NCBI GenBank assembly: GCA_963702995.1
Contig: OY969783.1
Span: 1,364,001 to 1,428,000 of the forward strand
DNA length: 64,000 bases
Direction of reading: 5' to 3'
From: MFD04580-c1 sp963702995
GTDB lineage: Bacteria > Planctomycetota > Phycisphaerae > Tepidisphaerales > Tepidisphaeraceae
Shown one piece after another: positions 47,808 to 56,759 of this stretch (position 1 is its first letter; the number at the start of each line of letters is the position of its first letter). The notes under the pieces are model-generated. The model worked only from the letters and a program-made list of their open reading frames with translations, made no database searches and was not told the origin of the DNA. The position numbers were made by a program, and so were the translations under genes.

Positions 47808-47840
47808 GGCCCGCCGGCATCCCTATGCCGGCGGGCCTTT
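47808..47840 (+). terminator. Rho-independent-type terminator after LGFP gene 1
   Basis: GGCCCGCCGGCAT (47808-47820) and ATGCCGGCGGGCC (47825-47837) form a perfect 13-bp stem with the loop CCCT, followed by TTT. The T-run is short. It is 48 bases after the stop. Confidence 0.65.
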
Positions 47841-47988
47841 GCGTTCGTTCGCGGGCCTGGCGGCTCCACGGCTCCGTGACCTCAGGTGCGCAGGCGGCCC
47901 TGTTCAGGTCAACAGCGGAGCGACGCAAGGTCGGCACCGACCTGGGGGTATCGAATAGGCCCAACGAATCGATCACACAAGTTTGTTT

Positions 47989-48011
47989 ACCGGCCGCGTG
48001 CCGGAAGAAAG
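47989..48011 (+). promoter_or_regulatory. Conserved upstream element of LGFP gene 2
   Basis: This is the second identical copy of the 23-base element described at 46708, six bases before the ATG at 48018. In the first gene the same distance is six bases. Confidence 0.55.
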
Positions 48012-48017
48012 AGCCCG

Positions 48018-48854
48018 ATGTTCTCCCGCACCCCGAAGACGGCCGCGTCGTCCCAGAAGTCGCCGAGCCGTCCCACCGTCGCGATGTTCGAGCCGCTCGA
48101 GCGGCGCCAGCTCATGTCCGGCACAACCGAGATTGCGGCCGAATACGCCCATACCGCTTTCGAGACTGACGCCCACGGCACGACCGTCCACGCCCTTCTC
48201 GGCGCCCCGACCACCCCGGTCATGGCCGACGTCAACATCCCAGGCGCCCTGGTCCAGAAGTTCCACAACAACGGGGCCATCTACTGGTCGGCCGAAAGCG
48301 GCGCCCACGTCGTCTACGGCGCGATTGGCGCCGAGTACAACCACACGGCGTTGGAGTCCGACGCCTACGGCTACAACGTCCAGAAGGCGGATGTCGGCCT
48401 GCCGACCTCGGATGAGGCCAACACATCGATCAAAGCGGGCGGCCGCGTCTCGCGATTCAGCTTCGGCGTGATCTTCTGGTCATCGTCCACCGGCGCCCAC
48501 GTTCTATACGGCGACACGCGCGCCGAGTACCAGGCGACGGCGGGCGAGACAGACGCCTTCGGCCGCAACGTCCAGAAGCTCATCGGCCTGCCGACCCACG
48601 ACGCGGTCAATGTTGACGGCTTCGATCATGGGGCCAAAACGGTCTTCGAGCACGGGGACATCTTTTCGTCCGAATCTTCGGGAGCGCACGTGGTGTATGG
48701 GGCGATTGGCGCCAAGTACATCAACTCGGGCGGCCCGGCGTCCCTGGGAATGCCGCTCGATGACGAGTTCTCGATCACGGGCGGCCGCGAGCAGGAGTTC
48801 GAGTATGTGAATGCTTTCTGGACGCCCGCCGGCGGCGTCACCGGGCTTGGATGA
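48018..48854 (+). CDS. LGFP-repeat surface protein with LEPR-XLL-type N-terminus
   Basis: This intact 278-residue paralog starts MFSRTPKTAASSQKSPSRPT, then AMFEPLERRQLMSGT, a LEPR-XLL-like motif. It has about four LGFP-type repeats, for example GAIGAEYNHTALESDAYGYN with VQKADVGLPTSDEA, and ends with SLGMPLDDEFSITGG and EFEYVNAFWTPAGGV. It is the good copy against which the frameshifts in gene 1 can be read. No classic signal peptide is obvious; the N-terminal motif region is thought to act in export or sorting in this phylum, which remains to be proven here. Confidence 0.78.
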   Translation: MFSRTPKTAASSQKSPSRPTVAMFEPLERRQLMSGTTEIAAEYAHTAFETDAHGTTVHALLGAPTTPVMADVNIPGALVQKFHNNGAIYWSAESGAHVVYGAIGAEYNHTALESDAYGYNVQKADVGLPTSDEANTSIKAGGRVSRFSFGVIFWSSSTGAHVLYGDTRAEYQATAGETDAFGRNVQKLIGLPTHDAVNVDGFDHGAKTVFEHGDIFSSESSGAHVVYGAIGAKYINSGGPASLGMPLDDEFSITGGREQEFEYVNAFWTPAGGVTGLG

Positions 48855-49015
48855 GCTCCATCCGCCGCTGCCGGCCGCGGAGCGCCCCACCTCTACCGCA
48901 CCTGCGCAGTTTTGCGGCGACCACGAAAAATCAAGGAGGAGAAAGGAGGACGAAGCGGAAAAGGACTCTTCCTTCCGCATCCGCTTTCATCCGTTGTCTT
49001 TCTTTCCGCTGGGTC

Positions 49016-49044
49016 ATTCGTTCGGATTTCGGGCTTCGGATTTT
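49016..49044. repeat. Intergenic repeat arm (inverted orientation)
   Basis: TTCGGATTTCGGGCTTCGGA is the right-arm type of the CCGAAGCACGAAA family. A weak left arm (CCACGAAAAATCAAGG) may lie near 48920. It is between the LGFP gene and the convergent GT-C-like gene. Confidence 0.45.
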
Positions 49045-49087
49045 GCCTTGTTCGTTTCGCCGCGATTCGCGAGGTAACGCTATAGTG

Positions 49088-50892
49088 TTAGTAACCCGTC
49101 TGGACCACGTCACTGGGCAAGCTCTTCGAGAACTCCCGAAGGTGCTCGGTCAGCGCCTGTCTTTCCGACGGGCCCACGGCATAGAAGACCACTTCGTCCG
49201 AGCCGCAGATTACGTTGTTGGGGATCTTCCAGGAACCGCCTCTGACCCAGCCGGCAGGGAGCCCGTCGGGGAAAAGCTTATCGTAGATCACTGCGACCTT
49301 CACGTCATGACGGGCCGCGACCGTCTGGGCAAAGGGCGCTGAGAACCTGTGGTGAAGCCGCTCGCGCGCCACCTCCATATTGTCCAGGCCGGCGAGATCC
49401 AGCGTCCGGGCGCCGGAACAGAACGCGATCGCGCCGATGTCGTTTGCGGCGATCGCACGGCCCGCGTAGTAGCGCTGGAGGAAGCGCGCCATCTGATACT
49501 GCTGCTCATAGATGTTGTGCGACGCGAGGGGAACGTCGATCATCGCGTTTGCTCCCCGGATCAGGCACGGGGAAGCGGCCGCGATGAACACGGTCGCGAC
49601 GATCGCGTAGCGCCTCAACGCGGCGACAGTGAGCGACGGGCGCGGGGCATGCCGCGCCCACGGCGCGGCGAGCATCGTCACGCCGACGATCAGCAGCGCG
49701 ACCAGATAGGCCTCATAGCGGTAGAACCAGCCGACGCCGCAGAACTGCATGTGAAGCAGCGTCACCCCGAGGGTGGCCCACACGAACGTCTCCGCCCGCG
49801 AAGACGCGGCCGCGTCGTTTCCCGCGGGGCCGGCTTCGCCTCGCGCCGGTCGGACGAGCAACAGGAAGGCCGCGACGATCATCAGCCCCGCGACCCACGG
49901 CGCGTTACGGAGATTCACCGCGGCGTGGCCGCCGAGCGAGAGCACCCCCTTAGCCAAGAATGGAAGTCCGGCACGTTCCCCTTCAGCAGAACCGAATTCG
50001 GCAGCCACAGGCGGCCGGAACGGATCGACCAAAGGCTGAACGCGGCCAGGGGGAGGTAGCCCGCGGCGCCAACGGCCAGGGCTAAAGCCCACCGCCGTCG
50101 AAACGCAAGCACCAGGCACGCCACCAGGACCAGGAAGATCCCTTCAAAGCGAATGAGCATGGCGGCCGCGGCGAACGCGAGCAACATCGCACCGCGCAAG
50201 CGCGACGATCGCCGCGCCGCGCCAGTTTCAGGTAGGGCCTCCCGATGCGCTTCGCGAACCGCCAGGTGCAGGAAGCAAAGATCGACGAAGATCTGACACA
50301 GGTGCTCCATGCCCGTCATCGCGAGCGGGGCCAGCGGCGCCGCGAGGAGGATGGCCGCCAGCATCGCGGCCGCGACCCACGCCGGGAACCCCTCCAATCG
50401 AGCGATCCAATACGCGGCGAGCAGCGCCCCGACACCGAAGCCCGTTGCGAGGATGAGCGGCGTAAGCTCATTGATGCCGAAGGCCCGGTCGGCCGCCGCG
50501 ATGAGCAACGTCCAACCCGGCGAAGAAGAGGCGGAGCCGCCGCCGCCGGGTGTCGCCTCCCAAGCGCCGGTTTCTACAAGAGTCCTGGCGATGGACAGAT
50601 GGATGTAGGCGTCATCCAGCGGGTAGACGAAATGGCCCCCGTCGCGCGCCGAGCAGAGCCGATGGAGCCCCACCACGGTCGCAAGCAGCGCCGCGACGCA
50701 GGCGATCAACGCAAGGCCCGGCACCACCTGGCGCAACGTCGATCCGGGCGGATCGCTCCGGGTTCCCGCGACGTTCGTGTCGATAGGAGCCCGATCGCCG
50801 TCGGCGGGACGGCTGCGACGATCGGCTTCCGCTGGCTGAGAGGAGAAACGGTCGGCGCCCCCGCCCGATGGAGATACGTCTTGTAACCGCAC
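49088..50892 (-). CDS. GT-C-like polytopic membrane protein, interrupted by a frameshift
   Basis: Two frames join into one protein of about 600 residues with roughly ten membrane helices. Near the start of the membrane part, GGHFVYPLDDAYIHLSIART followed by GGSASSSPGWTLLIAAAD resembles the first loop of GT-C glycosyltransferase-like proteins, where the DD pair follows helix 1. These enzymes use lipid-linked sugars at the outer face of the membrane. The C-terminal soluble part (RTLDLAGLDNMEVARERLHH ... SDEVVFYAVG) is typical of the planctomycete variety. The frame changes near 49970-49973 (LLKGNV then GLPFLAKGVLSLGGHAAVNL), explained by one missing base. The start GTG 50892 leads a long disordered N-terminus and may not be real. 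Confidence 0.65.
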
Positions 50893-51000
50893 GATGCCCC
50901 CGAGGAGGGCGGCCGCTACATCTTGTCACGACGACGACCGTGCATCGACCGCTATGCACGATGCCAACACTATATGCTCCCATACCCCTGACGACTGGCC

Positions 51001-51035
51001 AAATAAAAGCCCGCCGGCAGAGTGGGCCGGCGGGC
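51001..51035 (-). terminator. Rho-independent terminator of the beta-helix gene
   Basis: On the minus strand GCCCGCCGGC and GCCGGCGGGC (51026-51035 and 51009-51018) form a perfect 10-bp stem, followed by TTTTATTT. It lies 36 bases after the stop of the beta-helix gene. Confidence 0.8.
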
Positions 51036-51070
51036 GGAATGAGCGAAACTGGCGAATCCGTCCCCTGAAT

Positions 51071-52654
51071 TTAGACGAAGCCCGCCTGGATGTACGCCAG
51101 CAGCGCGGCGGCCGTGTAGCTGGTATTCCAGTTCTGGTGCGAGAGCGTCCGCGCCCTGGCGATGAAATCGGCGAGACTGCCGCTGCCGCCAATCGTCCGA
51201 TCATAGGTGTCGGCGGTGCGGCTGGGGTCACGATAGGCGCCGTGGGAGACCTGGCCGGTCCCGCCGGCAAGAACGCCGGAGTAGACCGCGCCAGTGGACC
51301 TGCTCAATGTCTGCTGGAAGACGTTCCCGGCGACGCTGACCCGATTGATGGCCGCGGTGCCTGAGCCGCCCGAGTGCATGCCGGCCGAGAAGGCGATGCC
51401 CGCATACCACTTGTAGACGATGTTGTTCACCACGTGAACGTCGTTCAGGCCGACGCCCGACTTGCCGTTGGCGTTGCCACTGCAGATCCCCATGCTGATG
51501 GCGGCATTCTTGCCGATCGGGTTCTGCGTGAAGATGTTCCCGCTGATCGTCGCGCCCGCGCCGGCCCGTACGTTGCCGACTTCGACGGCGATCCCCTTGG
51601 TCTGCCCCGCCACCATGTGGCTGCCGATAAACGCGTTGCCGCTGACCGAGCCGCTGACGCCGCCCGCCGTCAAGGGGGCGCCGTTGACGAGGCCGAACGA
51701 AAGGCCGACCCCGTCATTCAGGAAGACGTTGCCCACGATTACCCCGCCGCAGCGGGCCTGCAGGCCGTGGCTGGACGCATCGGCGAAGATATTGTCCCGG
51801 GCCACCAGCCCCGAAGAGCCGGCGGCCACATACGCGTCGTGGTTGAAGATCGCCTGCCCGGCGCCGAGCTGGCTCCAGCCGTTGTGGTCGAAGACGTTGT
51901 CCTCGAGCGTCAGCCCCTGGATGCCGTCGGCGAACAGGCCTTGCGAGTGGGCGCTAGTGTAGGAGTAGGCGTCGGCGATGACGCAGCGGCGGATCGTCAC
52001 GTTCTGCATCGGGCCCAGGTACTTCTGGAACGTGATGTTGTTCTTGTAGCTTTGGATGTCGCAGTCTTCGATCAGCCAGTTGTTGATGCTGGAATCGACC
52101 GCGATGCCGTCCTGCGAAAGGGTACTCTTGAACGACCCGCTCTTGGGGTCGTGCCCATCGGCGTACATCTTGATGCCGATGACGTCGAAGTAGTTCACCG
52201 GCGGGCCGCCGACGACCAGGGCGGAGGTCGTGCCGGTGTAGAGCGCGGGGCGGGCGCCGGCGCCGTAGGCGCCGAAGACCATTGGCCGCTGGGCCGACGC
52301 GCCACCCTTGCTCCAGATGCCGAACGATTCGTGCCAGATGTCGCCGCGCTTAAGCAGGAGTTCGTCGCCGGTGCCGCCGCGGAGGAGCGATTCGCCCCGC
52401 TTCAAGGTCTTCACGGGCGACACGGGCGAGAGGCCGCTGTTCCCATCGTTTCCGGAGGAGCTGCTCACGTAGACGACGCGATCGCCGGCCGACGGCGTGA
52501 CGACCGTCCAACCGGCCGCGTCGCGGGTGACGGACATCATCTCGCGGGGCTCCAGGGGCTCCATGCGGGCGGGCGCGGCGGGCGAGGGACGGCGACTCTG
52601 AATGCGACGACGCGCCTGCGACAGGCGAATCACCGCCGACTTCCAATTCGGCAC
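51071..52654 (-). CDS. Right-handed parallel beta-helix protein with LEPR-XLL-type N-terminus
   Basis: The GTG start at 52654 has GGAGG six bases upstream, so the start is well supported. The 527-residue protein begins with a basic stretch and ARMEPLEPREMMSVTRDAAG, a LEPR-XLL-type motif. It then has VVYVSSSSGNDGNSGLSPVS plus PVKTLKRGESLLRGGTGDEL, the entry typical of DUF1565-like beta-helix proteins. Repeats of the type NVTIRRCVIAD, GLTLEDNVFDHNG, GLVARDNIFAD and GVIVGNVFLNDGV form the helix rungs. Such proteins often bind or cut polysaccharides. No catalytic residues can be assigned. A surface or secreted location is inferred from the motif. Confidence 0.78.
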   Translation of the reverse strand: MPNWKSAVIRLSQARRRIQSRRPSPAAPARMEPLEPREMMSVTRDAAGWTVVTPSAGDRVVYVSSSSGNDGNSGLSPVSPVKTLKRGESLLRGGTGDELLLKRGDIWHESFGIWSKGGASAQRPMVFGAYGAGARPALYTGTTSALVVGGPPVNYFDVIGIKMYADGHDPKSGSFKSTLSQDGIAVDSSINNWLIEDCDIQSYKNNITFQKYLGPMQNVTIRRCVIADAYSYTSAHSQGLFADGIQGLTLEDNVFDHNGWSQLGAGQAIFNHDAYVAAGSSGLVARDNIFADASSHGLQARCGGVIVGNVFLNDGVGLSFGLVNGAPLTAGGVSGSVSGNAFIGSHMVAGQTKGIAVEVGNVRAGAGATISGNIFTQNPIGKNAAISMGICSGNANGKSGVGLNDVHVVNNIVYKWYAGIAFSAGMHSGGSGTAAINRVSVAGNVFQQTLSRSTGAVYSGVLAGGTGQVSHGAYRDPSRTADTYDRTIGGSGSLADFIARARTLSHQNWNTSYTAAALLAYIQAGFV

Positions 52655-52729
52655 GAAACCTCCACGAGTTAGCTTGGGTTAAAGCGGTAGGCAGCCTAGC
52701 CTGCCGCGAAACGGCACCCGACGCACCAG

Positions 52730-52800
52730 CCCCCGCAGAGCATCCTTCGCCCCCGCGCAAAGCATCGTTCACCCCCCCCCCGCGCAGAGCATCGTTCACC
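52730..52800. repeat. Short imperfect tandem repeat
   Basis: The unit GCGCAGAGCATCGTTCACC occurs about three times with changes (GCAGAGCATCCTTCGCC, GCGCAAAGCATCGTTCACC, GCGCAGAGCATCGTTCACC), separated by cytosine runs. It is upstream of the beta-helix gene. Confidence 0.6.
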
Positions 52801-53334
52801 GCGGCGCCCGACGTTCTACTCAACGCACGTTCGGCCTTAAGCCGCGTCTCGCCCGCCGAGCGTGCGACCGAGAACACGGGGTTGATCGCAAGTAGCTTTG
52901 GGTGAATTTGCGAGTGAGCCGCGAACGGCCACAAAGAACCCGGTTCGTGTCGGCGGGGAAGTTAACGGCGCTACCCGTGGATGGCCACCGCTAAATCGGC
53001 CAAAAAGCAAAAAAAGTTCCGCGCGCCGCGATCGGGCGGTGCGGGCCCGAACAAAATGAAAGGGGCCACGTCTCTTTTTTTCACGACGCGTGCGTCACAT
53101 CCCCCACTCGCCTGTCGCGCGACAGGCGCATCAACTGAAGGTCTGGCTGTTTTCGAGATTCTTGCCGGCCTGGGCGGGTTATGCGGCTTGTGATGGTGGG
53201 CTCCTCTGACAACGCCGAATAGCGGGTGATCGTCACGCGCGGTATTCTCAGTCCCGCGCGGATCGATCCCATCCATTGTTCGCGGCCGGTCGTACCTCAC
53301 GCGGTTCGGGTGCGCCGCCGAGTTGAGTATCCCC
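52801..53334. other. 534-base stretch without a convincing gene
   Basis: A short + frame (ATG 52981, MATAKSAKKQKKFRAPRSGG) exists but has no Shine-Dalgarno and no family resemblance. Otherwise I see only likely promoter space for the next gene. Confidence 0.4.
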
Positions 53335-54792
53335 ATGACCTGGCCAGCGCAATCAGCGACAGCCCCTAAACCATGCACCCGCGCGGTCGCCGTGTTCATC
53401 GGCGTCACGCTCGTGGGCCTGCCGGCCGGGCTCGGTCCGCGGGGCACCTCCGCCGTCTCCCCCTTCGCCTTCGGTGGCACCCGGGGCACGGACAGCGTCA
53501 TCGCCGCAACGCAGCCCGCGGGCGGCGCTCCATCGGCGCCTTCACTCGTCGAACTTCCCGCCCCTCGCCCCACCTTCCCGGGCCCCGGCCTGCCCCGAGT
53601 TGCGAGCGACTCCGCGGCCGCCGGTGAGCGGCCGTGGGAGACGCTCTACCCGCCCACCGTCCTGTCAACCGGCCCGCTTACCGAAGCCGAGCGGACGCTC
53701 CTTTCCCCGACACGCGTCACGGTGGAGATGTCGGGGGCATCGCCGCGCGCGATCCTGGAAGAGGTGCAGCGACAACTCCACGCGCCGCCGCCGGCGCCCG
53801 GCCTGGCGGGCGCTTCCAGCGTCGGGCGCGACGAGTTCTGGGAGTGGCAGCGCGGCAAAGCGTGGCCGCCGCTGTCCCTTTCGCTTCACAACGCGCCGGC
53901 GTGGGAAGCGGTGTCGCGAGTCGCCGAGGCGGCATCGCTGGGGATCAGCTTCGACGCACAACAGCGGCTCGTGCTGTCCAGCGGTGCGCCGGCGAGAACG
54001 TCGGAGCGGCTCGCGACGTGCGGGCCGTTCCTCGTCGTCGCGCGCGCCGTTCCGCGCGCTGGCGTCGCGGGTGATGCGCCCGGCGTCTTCGTCACCGTCA
54101 CGCTGAGGCCCGAGGGGAAACTGACGCTGCTCGGCGTTTCGCGCAACCTCGATCTCGTGGAGGCGACCGACGATCGCGGCCGCTCCTGGGTCGCCCGTGA
54201 AACTCAGTACCCGCCACCCTACGTCTACGGGGCCGCCTCCGCGAGCGGCATCACGCTCCTCGGCTCGCCAGGGAGCGTTCATACATTGCGGCGGCTGCGC
54301 TGCGTCGCCCACGCGCTGATCCGAACAGAAACGTCGTCATTCGAAGTGGCCGATCTCGATCAGGCGCGGCCGGTCACGAAGTCGATCGACGGCTTTCGCT
54401 GGGTGCTGAAAAGCGTCGCGGCCGCCGGGGCCGGCGAACTGGGGATCCGGCAGTCGCCGGGGTTCTTGGTTCGGCTCGCGCTCGCGCGGGACGGGCGGTC
54501 GGACGAGGAATGGCGTAGCGCCCGCCGGATGACCGAACTGGTCAGCGTCGTTCTCGCCGACCGCGAAGGGCGGCCGCTCACCACCACGCGGATCGATGAG
54601 CCCGGCGCGGAACGGGAAGAGGCCCGCTATACCTGCTGGGCGCCCGACTACACGGCGCAGCCGAGTGGCGGCCGCGGCAACGTCCCCGGCGGCCCGTACA
54701 AGCTGACCGTGACCGTCGCGAAGAAGGTTCGGAACCTCGATCTGGACATTGATCTGGCGGACGTTCCGGTCGTTCCAGTCTCGTCACCCTGA
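53335..54792 (+). CDS. Exported hypothetical protein
   Basis: From ATG 53335 the protein has 485 residues. The start (KPCTRAVAVFIGVTLVGLPA) looks like a signal peptide. A proline- and alanine-rich linker leads to RVTVEMSGASPRAILEEVQR, reminiscent of the short secretin-like domains in planctomycete proteins, and to beta-rich segments (VFVTVTLRPEGKLTLLGVSR, FEVADLDQARPVTKSIDGFR). The end YKLTVTVAKKVRNLDLDIDL also suggests strands. I do not recognise the family. It probably works outside the cytoplasm. The next gene starts 45 bases on, so co-transcription is possible. Confidence 0.6.
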   Translation: MTWPAQSATAPKPCTRAVAVFIGVTLVGLPAGLGPRGTSAVSPFAFGGTRGTDSVIAATQPAGGAPSAPSLVELPAPRPTFPGPGLPRVASDSAAAGERPWETLYPPTVLSTGPLTEAERTLLSPTRVTVEMSGASPRAILEEVQRQLHAPPPAPGLAGASSVGRDEFWEWQRGKAWPPLSLSLHNAPAWEAVSRVAEAASLGISFDAQQRLVLSSGAPARTSERLATCGPFLVVARAVPRAGVAGDAPGVFVTVTLRPEGKLTLLGVSRNLDLVEATDDRGRSWVARETQYPPPYVYGAASASGITLLGSPGSVHTLRRLRCVAHALIRTETSSFEVADLDQARPVTKSIDGFRWVLKSVAAAGAGELGIRQSPGFLVRLALARDGRSDEEWRSARRMTELVSVVLADREGRPLTTTRIDEPGAEREEARYTCWAPDYTAQPSGGRGNVPGGPYKLTVTVAKKVRNLDLDIDLADVPVVPVSSP

Positions 54793-54836
54793 GGCGGCTG
54801 TTCCCGCAAGCAGTCGTCCCGCTTAAAGTAGCCGCC

Positions 54837-55619
54837 TTGCAACCCGTGACCGCTCACCTCTCCAGCATCGCCGGTCTGCTTCCGCTCGCCGACGAGGCCG
54901 GGCGCAGCTTCAGGCCGTATCACGCCCCGCACTTTCTGATGCTCGCGCTGTTCGCGGCGCTGACGGGCATCGCGATCTGGCTTCGTCGGCGGAGTGAAAC
55001 ACCGGCCGCCGGCCGCCGCATCGATCTCGCGCTCGCCGTGGGCGGACTGGTTGTGTGGGCGGTTTATAAGATCTTCGTATTGCTCCCGGGCGAATTCGCG
55101 CCCGAACGGTCGCTACCGCTCCAGGTGTGCGACTGGTCCGGGCTGATCGTCCCCCTGGCAATCCTCACATCGCACCGTCGGCTCCGGGCAATCACCTATT
55201 TCTGGGGGCTGGGGCTCAGTTCCCAGGCGTTGCTTCAGCCGGACCTGCAACATGGGCCGCGGAGCGCGCGGTTTTGGCTGTTCTGGCTGAGCCACTTTGC
55301 GATTGTGGGCGGGGCGATCTATGACGTGATGGCGCGAGGCTTTCGGCCGCGGTTCCGGGACTATGGGACGGCCGTGATCGCGGGGTTCCTCTATATCGGC
55401 CTTGTCTTCCCGGCCGATGTGGTCTGGAACTTCAACTACGGCTACATCGGCGAGCGCGAGAATCAGCCCGCCATCCTGTACAGGTTCGGCGCCTGGCCCG
55501 GCCGAGTCGCCGTGATGGCGGCGATCGGCCTGGTCGTCTTCGCCCTGATGTGGCTCCCCTGGGAACTGCAACGGCGACGCAAGCAGGCGCTCCCCTTCGC
55601 CGCCCCCGGAAGCGGCTGA
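54837..55619 (+). CDS. TIGR02206/YwaF-family integral membrane protein
   Basis: The 260-residue protein has about six to seven membrane segments. The motif SLPLQVCDWSGLIVPLAILT fits the LPLHLCD pattern of the YwaF/TIGR02206 family, and ITYFWGLGLSSQALLQPDLQ and DVVWNFNYGYIGERENQPAI are typical of it too. No function is known for the family. The start is TTG 54837, or GTG 54846 three codons later; neither has a clear Shine-Dalgarno. The frame is intact. Confidence 0.8.
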   Translation: MQPVTAHLSSIAGLLPLADEAGRSFRPYHAPHFLMLALFAALTGIAIWLRRRSETPAAGRRIDLALAVGGLVVWAVYKIFVLLPGEFAPERSLPLQVCDWSGLIVPLAILTSHRRLRAITYFWGLGLSSQALLQPDLQHGPRSARFWLFWLSHFAIVGGAIYDVMARGFRPRFRDYGTAVIAGFLYIGLVFPADVVWNFNYGYIGERENQPAILYRFGAWPGRVAVMAAIGLVVFALMWLPWELQRRRKQALPFAAPGSG

Positions 55620-55906
55620 GGCGGCGCTAGTCCTCGCCGGGCCTCTCCATCCCGCCTCGTGCCCTCTCCCGTTCTCCAGTCGCCGGAGCCCCGAAAAACG
55701 AGGGCGACTTGTTCAAAGTCCTAAACCCCCCCGCCGCCATATCCGACACAGTATGACAGCAGGCCGACTTGTCGAGCAGTCGCTCGGGCCTGGCCGGCGC
55801 GGGTCGCGGCGTCCGGGCGATGCTTCCCTGCCGCGGCTCGCACTCTGATGTTGTAACCGCGTCCACGCCGATGCGGCGGACGAGCCCTTTTTTGCCGGAG
55901 AGCACC

Positions 55907-56449
55907 ATGGCGACCGAACTGTCTTACGCTCAAGCCCTCAACGAAGCCAAACAGATCATCATTCAGCAGCAGTTCCGCATCAAAGCGGACGCCGAAAAAA
56001 TCCGCGTCCAGCAGCAGACCATCCTGGATCAGAGCAACGCCCTCTCTCTCGCCGACCGCAAGATCGGGGAGCAGGCGGACGAGCTTCAGCGGCTCGTCGA
56101 AGACCTGAACAGCCTCCAGGGGAAGCTCAACGAGATGACCACCGCCAAGGAGCAGGCCGAGGCAATCGTCGATCGCCAGGGGGAGCGCCTGACGACGCTC
56201 CAGTCCACCGTCTCCGAACTGGAACGACGGACCGCCGACCACGAGCAGCGGATCTCAACCCTCTCCAGCGAACGCGATGCCCTCAGCGTCAAGCTCCCCA
56301 CCACCGAAGACGCCGAGGCGCTCGCCGCGATGGCCGAACTGCTCGCCCGCAAGAGCAGCTCCACCCGCGCCGCCGGCTCGGGCGCCCCGTCGTCCGGCTC
56401 GAGCTCGCCGCTCCGCCTGACGAGCGACGTCTCCGCCGAAGCGGCCTGA
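55907..56449 (+). CDS. Coiled-coil protein of unknown function
   Basis: ATG 55907 follows GGAG at good spacing, giving 180 residues. Residues 5-150 form an almost continuous coiled coil with heptads, for example ALSLADRKIGEQADELQRLV and LQSTVSELERRTADHEQRIS, rich in Gln, Glu and Leu. The tail is Ser/Gly/Ala-rich (SSTRAAGSGAPSSGSSSP) and probably disordered. There is no membrane segment or signal peptide. No enzyme motif is visible; a structural or scaffolding role is possible. The 287 bases before the gene show nothing clear. Confidence 0.65.
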   Translation: MATELSYAQALNEAKQIIIQQQFRIKADAEKIRVQQQTILDQSNALSLADRKIGEQADELQRLVEDLNSLQGKLNEMTTAKEQAEAIVDRQGERLTTLQSTVSELERRTADHEQRISTLSSERDALSVKLPTTEDAEALAAMAELLARKSSSTRAAGSGAPSSGSSSPLRLTSDVSAEAA

Positions 56450-56759
56450 ACGCTGCCCCAGGCTCCCCCCGCATTCGGGCCCGGAGGGGCGTCTGACGCG
56501 GCATTCCCGCCAGACGCCCTTTCGCGCCAATCGGCATTCATCGCCCGACCGCCCTGCCCCGTCGGCCGGGCGGTTGACGTTTGAGCTCCGAGCCCGGCTC
56601 GTGCCTCGCCGCCGGCGCTCACTTGCCCGGAGTGACTCCCGCGATGCACCTGGGTGGTAACGATGCCGATTGACGATGTTAATAGTGGCGCCGATACTGG
56701 GCTGTGGGAACGCCGGAACGACTCGATCTTGATAGCGTCGCAGAGGGCCGCGAGGATCG
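56450..56759. other. 310-base intergenic stretch
   Basis: Just after the coiled-coil gene, GGGGCGTCTGACGCGGC and the mirrored GCCAGACGCCCTTTCGC (about 56487-56525) form an imperfect hairpin around CAGACGCCC/GGGCGTCTG with TTT following, which may terminate transcription. I see nothing else. Confidence 0.4.

Noticed and set aside
51374..52672. A 432-codon open frame antisense to the beta-helix gene
   Set aside because: It mirrors the codon pattern of the sense gene, and the sense start has a strong GGAGG site.
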